Shown here: in pieces, positions 17,540 through 25,815 of the stretch
How positions within the stretch are numbered: the stretch's first letter is position 1
Layout: each line of letters opens with the position of its first letter
Origin: Aquipuribacter hungaricus
Lineage (GTDB): Bacteria > Actinomycetota > Actinomycetes > Actinomycetales > JBBAYJ01
Reading direction: 5' to 3' (one strand)
DNA: 64,000 nucleotides
Assembly (NCBI RefSeq): GCF_042663885.1
Contig: NZ_JBHSXV010000001.1
Program-made: the position numbers and the translations under genes
The notes under the pieces: model-generated
The model's database searches: none
The model's input: the letters and a program-made list of their open reading frames with translations, nothing else
Told to the model about the DNA's origin: nothing

Positions 17540-17919
17540 CCGGGCTCCTGCACGGTGCTGCCGTCCTCTGCTGCGCGGCCGGCCTGCTCGCCGGCGCGTG
17601 CGTGCTCGCCAAGGCAAGGGACGCGCGGCAGGCGCTGGCCGTCCTGCTGGACTTTCTCCTGGCGGCCGGGCTGCTCAGGCTCACCGCCACCGCCACCTGG
17701 ACCGCCCTGGCGACCACGGCCCTGATCGTCCTCATCCGGAAGGGTGTCATGACGGTGGGGTTCGGTGGGGTTCGGTCGGGCGCGGTCGGGCGCGGTCGGG
17801 CGCGGTCGGACCCGCCGGCACCGCCGGCACCGCCGGCACCGCGCGGAAGCCGGGGAGTTCCTCGCCCCCCGCGTCGACCGGTGCGGGCTCAGGCTCCGCG
17901 GCGTTCGGCGGGGGCGTAG
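17536..17919 (+). CDS. Small membrane protein coupled to DUF1622 gene
   Basis: Unrecognised protein of about 127 residues with three short hydrophobic helices in the first 75 residues (LLHGAAVLCCAAGLLAGACVL, AVLLDFLLAAGLL, TALATTALIVLI), followed by a low-complexity Arg/Gly then Pro/Ala tail encoded by tandem repeats. The ATGA overlap with the DUF1622 gene suggests the two products form a membrane complex. The tail length probably varies by repeat slippage. Confidence 0.7.
   Translation: MTGLLHGAAVLCCAAGLLAGACVLAKARDARQALAVLLDFLLAAGLLRLTATATWTALATTALIVLIRKGVMTVGFGGVRSGAVGRGRARSDPPAPPAPPAPRGSRGVPRPPRRPVRAQAPRRSAGA
17757..17846 (+). repeat. Short tandem repeats inside a gene
   Basis: Three to four near-exact copies of a 10-base unit (cggtcgggcg) are followed by three copies of a 9-base unit (gccggcacc). 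They lie in the tail of the small membrane protein; the 9-base unit adds Pro-Pro-Ala steps without shifting frame, while loss or gain of the 10-base unit would shift the frame and change the tail. Confidence 0.75.
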
Positions 17920-18085
17920 CACGCCCCCGGCGTCGGTAGCCCGTCCGCGCACGTGAGCAGGGGGCGACGGTGAGGGGCCAGCAGGGGGCACCCCGTTCAG
18001 TCACCGCGCCGCGTCGTCGCAGCGGTAGACCGAACCAGGTCGCGACCGCCAGGTGGAACACCCCGACGGTGACTGGTATCGACAG

Positions 18086-18217
18086 TCATCTGGGGAAGAG
18101 CAGGTCGGTGATGAGGAGGACCACCGCGGTGAGTGCCACCGCGAGCAGGACGAGTGCGGTGACCGCCCGGGTGGCGGTGCGGACCAGCCGGGCCTTGCCG
18201 TACGGCTTGCCCCGCAC
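18086..18217 (-). CDS. Possible tiny membrane protein
   Basis: A short minus-strand frame with coding-like composition: hydrophilic GKPYGKARLV, then one strong membrane helix (VTALVLLAVALTAVVLLITDLLF). The GTG at 18217 gives 43 residues; the frame continues upstream without an ATG and no clear ribosome site is visible. It could be a real small protein or the tail of a decayed gene. Confidence 0.35.
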   Translation of the reverse strand: MRGKPYGKARLVRTATRAVTALVLLAVALTAVVLLITDLLFPR

Positions 18218-18330
18218 CTGGTGGTGGGTGCTCTGCCCGGTCAGGCAGATCAGGGCGAGGGCAGTGGCACAAGAAGGCGGTGGAGCGTGCTGCCCCCCGC
18301 TGGGGGGTGGTCTGACCCGGTGATGCTGGT

Positions 18331-19686
18331 CTAGGGGCTGGTGGGTGCTGGCACGGGACGATGCAGGTCACGGTCGGCGGGTTCGGCAGCTGCGCGCCCG
18401 GCCGGCCCCTGCAGCCGTCCAGGACGGGATGCCGCCTCGCCCCGGCTGTTCGTTCCCGGGCTGCGGGCGGTGAGCTTGTGCAGGTACATGGCCTGGTCGG
18501 CTCGCCGCAGCAGGGTGCTCAGGGTGTCCCCGTCACGGTGGTCGGCTGCGCCGACGCTGCAGCTCATCGCCAGCGCGCCGAGGCCGGCGACGGCGTAGGG
18601 CGCTGCCAGGGCGGCTTGTACGGCGGCGGCCACACCGGTCACGTCCTGGCCGTCATGACTGTGGGTGGTGGTGCTGCGGTGGAGCAGCACGGCGAACTCG
18701 TCACCGCCGAGGCGGGCGGGGGTGTCGTGCGGCCCGGCGAGGGCGGTGAGCCGGTGCGCGACCTGGCGCAGCACCTCGTCGCCGACGGCGTGGCCGTGCA
18801 CGTCGTTGACGGCCTTGAAACTGTCGCAGTCGACGAACAGCACGCCGACCGTGCCTCTGTCTTGTTCCTGCAGGTGCAGCGCCCGCCCGGCCCGTTCCAG
18901 GAAGAGGCGCCGGTTCGCCAGCCCGGTCAGCGGGTCGTGGCCGACCTCGTGCGCCAGGGTCGCCCTGGCAGCGAGCAGCTGCAGCAGCTGCCGGTGCGCG
19001 ACCCCGGCCTGCAGGCCCACCGTGGTCGCGACCAGCAGCAGCACCCCGGCACGGAACCCCACGCTGGACAGCAGCTCCTGCGGGCCCGCGCCCGGCAGGC
19101 CGTGCAGGTGCACGGCTGCCGTCTCGCGGAGCAGCAGCGCGGCGACGGCGACGGCCCACACCACCAGCGCCCACCGCAGCCGTCCCACCAGCGCCGCTTC
19201 CAGCACCGGCACGACCAGCAGCACCCACACCGCCGAGGCCGGTTCGAAGGCGAACAGCAGCACCACCACCACCACGACAGTGGTGTCCGCGCCCAGCAGC
19301 GCCAGGTCCCGCCGGGCAGGACGCGGCGACGCCGCCTGAAGAACGGCGGTGGAAGGCAGGGCGGAACCGGGCGAGGCAGCGTGGGACGAGGCAACCTGGG
19401 GCAGTGCGGGGTGGGGCGGGGTGGCGCGGGGCCGCTGCCGCTCGAGCAGCACGGCGCTGAGGTTGATGAGCACCGTCACAGCAGCCAGTCCGCTCCCGAG
19501 CAGCAGCAGCGGCCACGGCACCTGCACCGCGGGCCCAGGCACGTAGACGGCGAACTGCACGAAGCAGAACACCGCGGCACCCCACCGCACCCACCGCCAC
19601 AGCGCCGCGACCCGACCGGCCGCCTGTACCTCGTCCAGCTGCTTCTCCACCCTGTTCCCTTCGGCAGCAACCACCTCGCACCTCAA
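18331..19686 (-). CDS. Membrane GGDEF protein (diguanylate cyclase)
   Basis: A protein of up to 451 residues that probably makes cyclic di-GMP. Two N-terminal helices, a variable Ala/Pro/Ser linker, four more hydrophobic helices (about 130-230), then a GGDEF domain beginning HDPLTGLANRRLF with DCDSFKAVNDVHGH and the active-site LGGDEF. The product-inhibition site (RxxD five residues before GGDEF) is not conserved (GPHD). A basic/Ala-rich tail of about 50 residues follows the domain. The true start may be the GTG at 19650, which has GGGA upstream. Confidence 0.88.
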   Translation of the reverse strand: MRCEVVAAEGNRVEKQLDEVQAAGRVAALWRWVRWGAAVFCFVQFAVYVPGPAVQVPWPLLLLGSGLAAVTVLINLSAVLLERQRPRATPPHPALPQVASSHAASPGSALPSTAVLQAASPRPARRDLALLGADTTVVVVVVLLFAFEPASAVWVLLVVPVLEAALVGRLRWALVVWAVAVAALLLRETAAVHLHGLPGAGPQELLSSVGFRAGVLLLVATTVGLQAGVAHRQLLQLLAARATLAHEVGHDPLTGLANRRLFLERAGRALHLQEQDRGTVGVLFVDCDSFKAVNDVHGHAVGDEVLRQVAHRLTALAGPHDTPARLGGDEFAVLLHRSTTTHSHDGQDVTGVAAAVQAALAAPYAVAGLGALAMSCSVGAADHRDGDTLSTLLRRADQAMYLHKLTARSPGTNSRGEAASRPGRLQGPAGRAAAEPADRDLHRPVPAPTSP

Positions 19687-20216
19687 CCCCAGAACAGGAG
19701 ACGTCGCGCCGCGTCATGGCCCCGCGCACCACAGCAGCGCCCGCGATGCCCGCAGCCGCCTCCGGGCGTCCCTCCCCCCCGGGGGGGGCAGGCTTACGCG
19801 AGCCCACTTTGCGGCCTGGAGCAGGTCCTCGCCGAAGGCGAGCAGCGTGGGCGAGACGCCGGCTGGTGATCTTGTGCTCGACAGTGCCTCGCCGTGGCGC
19901 AGGCAGGGTCGGCGTCGATGCCCTGGTCCCGCAGCGCTCAGCCGGCCGCGGCCACGCCCGGTCCTCCGACAGCCCTTCGCCGGGCGTCCTGGGCTCGGGC
20001 AATATCGTGGCTTGCTCTGGGTGGTGCGAGCCTCTCGCACAGGCGTGAGCCGTTGACGGTCAGCAACCCGGGGAGAGGCATCGAGGCATCGAGGCCGGCG
20101 TCGCGCGGGAGCGGAACTACCTGGACAAGAATCCGGCGCGAACGATCTGTCAATGCCTCGGACTCAGTGTTGGCTTATAGCACTGACTGCTACGCCCCTC
20201 CTGGGGCTGCGGACGG
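19687..20216. other. Intergenic stretch, no recognised gene
   Basis: 530 bases between two minus-strand genes. ORFs on both strands exist but lack family similarity, ribosome sites or a consistent coding pattern. I see nothing to annotate. Confidence 0.5.
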
Positions 20217-20879
20217 CTAGTCGGGTCGTGCGGTTCGGACGATGTGGTGTTCGAGGGCGTGCGCGACGGCGCCGGCTCGGCTGTCCACGCGGAGCTTGGC
20301 GTAGATGTGGCTGAGGTGGGACTTGATGGTCGCCTCGCTGAGGAAGAGGTGGTTGGCCATGTCGCGGTTCGACCTTCCCTGGGCGAGGAGTCCGAGGATC
20401 TCGATCTCGCGGGGGGACAGGGCGGGCGCAGGGGCGCTGGCGCGTTCGGCGAGCCGGGCGGCGACGGTGGGTGCGAGGGTCATCCGTCCGTGGGCGACGT
20501 GCCGGACGGCGTGGAACAGCTCCGCTGGTGGTGCGTCCTTGAGCAGGAACCCGCGGGCGCCGGCCTGCAGGGCGGCGAGGATGTCGGCCTCGGTCTCGTA
20601 GGCGGTGAGCACCAGCACCTGCGGGGGGTCGGGGAGCTGGCGCAGCGCGGCGGTGGCAGTGGCGCCGCCGGGTCCGACGCCCAGCGCCAGGTCCATCAGC
20701 ACGATGTCCGGGTTGGTGGCGGTGACCACCCGCTCAGCGCTGGTGGCGCTGTCGGCTTCGCCGACCACGCTCAGGTCGGGTTGGCCGTCCAGCAGCGCGC
20801 GCAACCCGGCCCGCACGACGGGGTGGTCGTCGACCAGGACGATCCGCAGTGGCATGGCGCTGGGGTCGGCGCGGGTCAT
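20217..20879 (-). CDS. NarL/LuxR-type response regulator
   Basis: A 220-residue DNA-binding response regulator. Receiver: VDDHPVVR (acidic pocket), phospho-acceptor Asp in DIVLMDLALG, Thr/Ser and Lys in VLVLTAYE and FLLKDAPP. C-terminal LuxR helix-turn-helix: LSPREIEILGLLAQGRSNRDMA, SEATIKSHLSHIYAKL. It follows the histidine kinase gene with an ATGA overlap (20876-20879), so they form one two-component system. Confidence 0.93.
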   Translation of the reverse strand: MTRADPSAMPLRIVLVDDHPVVRAGLRALLDGQPDLSVVGEADSATSAERVVTATNPDIVLMDLALGVGPGGATATAALRQLPDPPQVLVLTAYETEADILAALQAGARGFLLKDAPPAELFHAVRHVAHGRMTLAPTVAARLAERASAPAPALSPREIEILGLLAQGRSNRDMANHLFLSEATIKSHLSHIYAKLRVDSRAGAVAHALEHHIVRTARPD

Positions 20880-22216
20880 CCCGGCCACCTGGCCAGCGCG
20901 CCGGGCGCCGAGGGGGACAGCGGCAGGGTGGCGGCGAGGGCGGTGCCGTGGCCGGGGGTGCTCTCCACCACCAGCTGACCGCCCAGCCCCTCGATCCGGT
21001 CTCGGATCGCCCACAGTCCCAGGCCCCGCCCGTCCCGGTGTCGCTCCTCTCGGCGCCGCTCGTAAGGACCCCGGTCGTCTCGGCCCCGGTCGTCCTGGCC
21101 CTGCCCGTGCCGGCTCGGGGGCCGGCTGGTCGGGGGCGGAAGCCCGCGGCCGTCGTCGCGCACGTCCAGGCTGACCGAGTCGTCCAGGTAGGACACCGTC
21201 ACGACGGCCCGGGTCGCGTCGGCGTGCTCGACGACGTTGGCGAGTGCACCGCGGGCGGTGCGCAGCAGCGCCGTGGCGACCTGCTGCGGCAGCGGCAGCA
21301 CTGTGCCCGATGTCTGTACCGACACCGCCAGCCCCGACTGCCCGGTGACCTCACCGGCCAGCTGCTGCAGCACATCGGTCAGGGAGGAGTCCGGCGGGGT
21401 GTCGGGGCCCAGGTCGTGCACGACGCGGCGGACCTCGCTCAGCCCGTTGCGCGCGGTGGTCGCGGCTTGCTGCACGTGCTGCCGGGCGGCGGTGGGCCGG
21501 AGCGACCAGTCCTGCTCGCTGGCCTGCAGCAGCAGGTTGATGCTGGACAGGTCCTGCGCGACGCTGTCGTGGATCTCTCGGGACAGCCGGTGCCGCTCGG
21601 CCAGGGCGCCCTGCCGGCGCTGCGCCGCGGCCAGCTCGTCCTGGGCGCGGTGCAGGTCCTGCAGCACCGCCTGCTGTGCCGCGGCGTGGCGTTCCAGGGC
21701 GCGGTAGGCCCCCACCGCCAGCACCGCCAGGCACGCCGGGCCGACCACCAGGGTGGGGTCCAGGGGGTCCGACAACCGCAGCCAGGTCCCCGACACCGCG
21801 GTGACCAGCGCCACGACGACCGCGACCGCGGCCCGGTAGGGCAGCACCCGCAGCGCGGCGAACCCCAGCGCCACAGCGCACCAGCCGAAGCTCGGGGCCG
21901 CCACCACCAGACCCAGCCACACCAGGCAGACCGCCGCGAGCCAGGCGTCGCGGCGCGTCGGCGGCACCGCCCGCCCGGCCAGGTACACCCCGGCGAACAC
22001 CAGCGCGGCGACCAGCACCCACGCCGTGCTCCCGGTCAGCGGGTGCCGGGTCAGGTAGCGGGCCGCGGACGCCGCCGCCAGCACCACCAGCACCAGTTCC
22101 ACCGCTCGGTCCACCCCGGCGGGACCAGGCAGCCACCCTGACGTCCCCGCAGCACCGTGGTCCACCAGCGACATGGTCCGGCCACCGCCAGCGCCACGGC
22201 AAGATCGTGCGGTCAT
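20876..22216 (-). CDS. NarL-type sensor histidine kinase
   Basis: A 446-residue membrane histidine kinase: about five or six hydrophobic helices (residues 35-170), a HisKA_3 dimerisation domain with phospho-His in SREIHDSVAQDL, and a HATPase domain (ANVVEHADATR N-box, DVRDDGRGLP, GLGLWAIRDRIEGLGG). Between the G1 and G2 boxes is an unusual insert of about 35 residues, nearly all Arg, Asp, Gln, Gly and Pro, lengthening the ATP lid. No periplasmic sensor domain; the signal is probably membrane-derived. Partner of the adjacent response regulator. Confidence 0.92.
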   Translation of the reverse strand: MTARSCRGAGGGRTMSLVDHGAAGTSGWLPGPAGVDRAVELVLVVLAAASAARYLTRHPLTGSTAWVLVAALVFAGVYLAGRAVPPTRRDAWLAAVCLVWLGLVVAAPSFGWCAVALGFAALRVLPYRAAVAVVVALVTAVSGTWLRLSDPLDPTLVVGPACLAVLAVGAYRALERHAAAQQAVLQDLHRAQDELAAAQRRQGALAERHRLSREIHDSVAQDLSSINLLLQASEQDWSLRPTAARQHVQQAATTARNGLSEVRRVVHDLGPDTPPDSSLTDVLQQLAGEVTGQSGLAVSVQTSGTVLPLPQQVATALLRTARGALANVVEHADATRAVVTVSYLDDSVSLDVRDDGRGLPPPTSRPPSRHGQGQDDRGRDDRGPYERRREERHRDGRGLGLWAIRDRIEGLGGQLVVESTPGHGTALAATLPLSPSAPGALARWPG

Positions 22217-22419
22217 CCCTTCGGCTGAACCGGCAGTACAACCTCCAGCCAGCAGAACCCGTCCAGATGGCCCATGCCCGCGCCACGCCGCGCAGGCAGG
22301 CTCAGTGGCATGCAGCGACGGCGACCTCCTGGCACCCGACCAGCGGCTGTCGCGCCCGTCACCGCGGTCGTCGCTACGACCCCCAGCGCCGTTCCGCCCA
22401 CCTCGCCCAAGGAGAACCT

Positions 22420-23364
22420 GTGACCCGTCTCGTCCCTCGCGCCGCCGCCGCTGCCGCCGCCGTCCTCGTGCTCGGCGCCCTGCCGGTCGCTGCGGCGACC
22501 GCAGCGCCCAGCGGCGAGAGCGGCCCGGCCCGCACCTCGACGTACCTGCTGCCCGGGGACCGGGTGTTCCCGGAGGGCATCACCGTCCAGGGCGGCTTCT
22601 TCTACGTCAGCAGCACCACCGACGGCACGATCTTCCGCGGGAGCCTGAAGGGGTCGACCGCGGAGGTGTTCCTGCCCGGCGGGCAGGACGGCCGCACGAC
22701 CGCCCGCGGCCTGGCCGCCACCGAGGAGCTGCTGCTGGTCGCCGGCGGCCCCACCGGCACCCTGTTCGTGTACGACCGGCACAGCGGGGACCTCCTCGGC
22801 TCGTTCGGCGCGGCGGGCGGGTTCGTCAACGACGTGCGCGTGGCCCGCAACGGCGACGTGTTCGCCACCGACTCCACCAACGACGTGGTGTACCGGGTCA
22901 CCACCGACGACCTGCGGTCCGGGTCCGGCCGGCTCAAGGTGTTCTCACCCGGCAGCGTCGACGACCCGCAGGGCATGTTCAACGCCAACGGCATCGCGAT
23001 CAGCCAGAACGGCCGGTACCTCGTGGTGGTGCAGACCGACACCGGCCGGCTGTTCCGCATCTCCACCCAGGACCGCTCCGTCCAGGAGATCGACCTCGAC
23101 GGCGCCACGGTCGGCAACGGCGATGGCATCGTGCTGCAGGGCCGCACCCTCTACGTGGTGCAGAACACCACCGGCACCGTCAGCGAGGTGCAGCTGTCCG
23201 CCCAGCTCACCCGCGGCCGGCTGGTGCAGACCGTGAGCGACCCGTCCTTCGCGTTCCCCACCACCGCAGCGCTCACCCGCGGCCGGCTGCTGGTCGTCAA
23301 CAGCCAGTTCAACCAGCGCAACAACCCGCAGCCCTTCACCGTCTCCTCGCTGCAGCGCCCATAG
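22420..23364 (+). CDS. Secreted SMP-30/gluconolactonase-like beta-propeller
   Basis: A 314-residue exported protein. GTG start after AAGGAG; signal peptide with Ala/Val core ending AAATAAPS. The mature part has repeating propeller blades (FPEGITVQGGFFYVSSTTDGTIFRG, FVNDVRVARNGDVFATDSTNDVVYRV, NANGIAISQNGRYLVVVQTDTGRLFRI, GDGIVLQGRTLYVVQNTTGTVSEV). This resembles SMP-30/lactonase folds used in sugar-lactone hydrolysis or ligand binding; catalytic residues cannot be assigned by eye. It stands alone, divergent from the sensor kinase. Confidence 0.85.
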   Translation: MTRLVPRAAAAAAAVLVLGALPVAAATAAPSGESGPARTSTYLLPGDRVFPEGITVQGGFFYVSSTTDGTIFRGSLKGSTAEVFLPGGQDGRTTARGLAATEELLLVAGGPTGTLFVYDRHSGDLLGSFGAAGGFVNDVRVARNGDVFATDSTNDVVYRVTTDDLRSGSGRLKVFSPGSVDDPQGMFNANGIAISQNGRYLVVVQTDTGRLFRISTQDRSVQEIDLDGATVGNGDGIVLQGRTLYVVQNTTGTVSEVQLSAQLTRGRLVQTVSDPSFAFPTTAALTRGRLLVVNSQFNQRNNPQPFTVSSLQRP

Positions 23365-23586
23365 CCCAGCCCGCCGGGCGGCCCTAAACCCTGCCCTACG
23401 ACGGGATGGCACGCGGGCGTGGGACGACGTGACGCTTCTCGTGTCAGTGCCATGAAAGCGGTGGCAGCACGCGGACTCATGCTGAACCAGTCGGCGACCC
23501 CGCGCCTTGCGGCTGCAGGTCACTGCTCACCCAGGTAGACGCCCAGCCGGGTGACGAGCACGCGTCTACAGGCGCGCGCAGCATTG

Positions 23587-24477
23587 TCAGCTCGTCAGCG
23601 TCGGGAGGACGAAGTCGCAGAAGCGTTCGAGGTGCTTGCTGTGCACGCGGTGCCCGGCCTCGGCGACGAGGACGAGGGTGGCGGAGGGCAGCCGGTCCGC
23701 GACTCGTTGCTGCCGGGCGGTTGAGACGTGACTGGTCCTGCCGCCGCCCACGAGCAGCGTGGGGGCCGCGACGTGCGGCAGCGCGGCCCACCAAGCAGGG
23801 TCGGGGGTGCGGAGCACCTCGGTCAGGACCGGTCTGACCATGCGGACGTCGAAGCGGCGGGCCCGGCTGAGCAGCAGCAGCGACTGGCCGGTCAGTGCTG
23901 CCCGTTGCCGGCGGGTGCGCAGCGCTGAGTCCTGCATGGACGCCGGCGGTGGGGAGGCGTCCTCGACGACGAGGCGCCGGACCCGGTGCGGGGAGTGCTG
24001 GGCGAGCAGCATCGCCACGTGCCCGCCCAGGGAGTGCCCGAGCAGGTCGACCTGCTGCAGGCCGCGGTCGTCCAGGAAAGCGAGCACGTCGTCGCGCATT
24101 GCGGCACAGGTGTAGGAGCCCGGCCGTGAGCTTCCGCCGTGGCCGCGCAGGTCCAGCGCGATCGTGCGGCGACCTTGTCCGGCCAGGCGTGCGGCGACCT
24201 GGTCCCAGGTGGCGGCCGTGCTGCACATGCCATGCAGCGCCACGACCGGCACGTCCTCGTGGGCGTCGACTGCTGTCTCCCGCCAGGCCAGCCTCACTCC
24301 GGAAAGCGCCACCACGCCGACACGCTGCTTCAAGGGGTTGGTCGACACCTGCTGGACGCTACCGGCGGGCCCACCCGGAGCCCTGCCTGCAGCACCCCGG
24401 TGAAGGGTGGCTGCCGTGGCGGTGGCTTGGTGGTCGCCCCGGGTGTCCGGGGCGGGTGCCGGGGTGGGTCTGTCCAT
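23587..24477 (-). CDS. Alpha/beta-fold hydrolase
   Basis: An esterase/lipase-like enzyme of 296 residues. The oxyanion region is VVALHGMCSTAATW; the nucleophile elbow is LLGHSLGGHV (serine near residue 147); the acid is likely in the VGGGRTSHVS region and the catalytic His in EAGHRVHSKH near the end. The first 45 residues are Ala/Gly/Pro-rich and unlike the family, so a start at the GTG/ATG nearer residue 44 is possible. Substrate unknown. Confidence 0.85.
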   Translation of the reverse strand: MDRPTPAPAPDTRGDHQATATAATLHRGAAGRAPGGPAGSVQQVSTNPLKQRVGVVALSGVRLAWRETAVDAHEDVPVVALHGMCSTAATWDQVAARLAGQGRRTIALDLRGHGGSSRPGSYTCAAMRDDVLAFLDDRGLQQVDLLGHSLGGHVAMLLAQHSPHRVRRLVVEDASPPPASMQDSALRTRRQRAALTGQSLLLLSRARRFDVRMVRPVLTEVLRTPDPAWWAALPHVAAPTLLVGGGRTSHVSTARQQRVADRLPSATLVLVAEAGHRVHSKHLERFCDFVLPTLTS

Positions 24478-24515
24478 CCCCGGGCACCCACCGTGAAGCT
24501 CGCGTCGGCGGTGTC

Positions 24516-24800
24516 TCAGCCGAGCTTGCGGGAGCCGAAGAGCAGCACCTCGCGCTCGAGGTCGTAGTAGGCCTCGTCGCTGGCCGAGAGCCAGTCGAAG
24601 AGGTTGTCGGCGTCGTCGACGGTAACGCTGAGGACGACCTCGCTGGCGCCGTTGTCCAGGACAAGCTGGAACAGGTAGCTGCCGGGCTCCCCGGGCCCAG
24701 ACGGGGAGAAGTTCGGCTGCCAGGCGGTGACCTTGCGGGTCTTGATGACGCTCTTGCCGAGGTCGCTGGCGCCCGGGCCCTGCTCAGTTGACGTAGTCAT
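24516..24800 (-). CDS. Small hypothetical protein
   Basis: A 94-residue protein of no family I recognise. After a hydrophilic N-terminus it looks like a small beta-rich domain (VTAWQPNFSPSGPGEPGSYLF, ASEVVLSVTVDDADNLFDWL) ending in a helix. Coding bias is good, and the ATG is followed by normal codon use. It is 38 bases upstream of the hydrolase gene on the same strand and probably shares its transcript. Confidence 0.7.
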   Translation of the reverse strand: MTTSTEQGPGASDLGKSVIKTRKVTAWQPNFSPSGPGEPGSYLFQLVLDNGASEVVLSVTVDDADNLFDWLSASDEAYYDLEREVLLFGSRKLG

Positions 24801-24937
24801 GCCGCGGTCCTACCCACGCGCCCGGCGCTCAGACCGCGACTGCGCACTTACGCAGGCCGGTGGGTCGATCGGCCTGATGTCGCTACGTGCGGGTTGGCGT
24901 TGACCTATCGTTGTAACCCGGCAGCAGGCGGTAGGTA

Positions 24938-25201
24938 ATGAGGTCAGGAAAACGAATGCGCCGACCCGGGCCGGGCCCGTACGACGACCTGGATCAGGTC
25001 GAGCATGCTGGCCGTCATGGCGCGCAGCCCGTCGCGACGAGCCCTCACCGACCGGACCGGGAGTCCGCATCCGTCGTGGGCGGGATGCGCACTCAGGGCT
25101 CGGGCGGGCCGAGGACATGGTTCTCGCAAGACCACCGTGTACGCCTCCCGGAGGTCTTGGGCGGGCTCACGCTGCTAGCGGTGCTCCTGTTGCTCTTCTG
25201 A
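24938..25201 (+). CDS. Possible small tail-anchored membrane protein
   Basis: An 87-residue frame, hydrophilic for about 65 residues, ending in a single hydrophobic segment (EVLGGLTLLAVLLLLF) at the very C-terminus. Only this last part looks convincingly coding, and the real start may be further in. It overlaps the 3' end of the truncated kinase gene on the opposite strand. Weakly supported. Confidence 0.3.
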   Translation: MRSGKRMRRPGPGPYDDLDQVEHAGRHGAQPVATSPHRPDRESASVVGGMRTQGSGGPRTWFSQDHRVRLPEVLGGLTLLAVLLLLF

Positions 25202-25633
25202 CGCGGCCCTGTCGTCGTCTTTCTTTGAAGAACGGTGAGGCCTGATCCCGAGGGGGGTCCCCTCTCGTCGGGTCTCGCGCCGATGGAGGAGCGGCTGAGC
25301 ATCCGGCCAAGACGTGCCCTCGACCCGCACCGTGTCCAGGCCAGCAGGGACGTGGACCGCGCCCGGGCGGTCGTGCTGTGCCCAGGCGGGTAGACGGAAG
25401 CTGACCGCCTCGCCGCGACGCAGGGGGTGCAGCACCCCGTCGGCGAGCAGGTCGGCCCAGTCGAAGAAGGCGTCGTGCCAGGCGACGTCGTCGGTGTGCA
25501 CGACCGCCGAGGCGGGCACGAGCGCGTGCAGTTGTTCCACGAGGGTGCTCTTGCCTGCGCCGCCTCTGCCGTCGACGGCCACGATCCGCGGTCCGGTCGT
25601 CGGCGTGCCGGCCGCCCGGTGCAGCCGCTCCAC
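25175..25633 (-). pseudogene. Truncated uridine kinase-like P-loop protein
   Basis: The first about 110 residues match actinobacterial uridine-kinase-like proteins: Walker A DGRGGAGKST, HTDDVAWHDAFFDWADLLADG, LHPLRRGEAVSFRLPAW, VPAGLDTVRVEG. At that last conserved motif the similarity ends and the frame runs into Arg-rich sequence (RRETRREGTPLG). The expected remaining 80-90 residues (the lid and base-binding part) are missing, and I could not find them in another frame, so this is a 3'-deleted gene. No good ribosome site at the GTG 25633. Confidence 0.65.
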
Positions 25634-25650
25634 CAGCTCGCTGACCGGTG

Positions 25651-25792
25651 TCAGTTGCCCGGTATGAACTGCCAGGGCCCCGCCGCGGGCTCACCGGGCT
25701 CCAGCGGCAGCTCGACCGTCTCCACCGGCCCATGGTCCGTCAGGGAAGGCGAGCCGCTGCGGCGCCGCGCGCCAGCGGGCGGCCGCGGGCAC
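25651..25792 (-). pseudogene. Possible frame-broken small ORF
   Basis: Two adjacent minus-strand frames look like one short protein: VPAAARWRAAPQRLAFPDGP in one, then VETVELPLEPGEPAAGPWQF in the next, ending at the stop 25651. A single-base shift near 25736 would join them. It lies between the DUF6236-like gene and the kinase remnant. Unknown family; may be a sequencing or mutational frameshift. Confidence 0.25.
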
Positions 25793-25815
25793 CTGCGGGA
25801 CGACCGGACCGGGGG

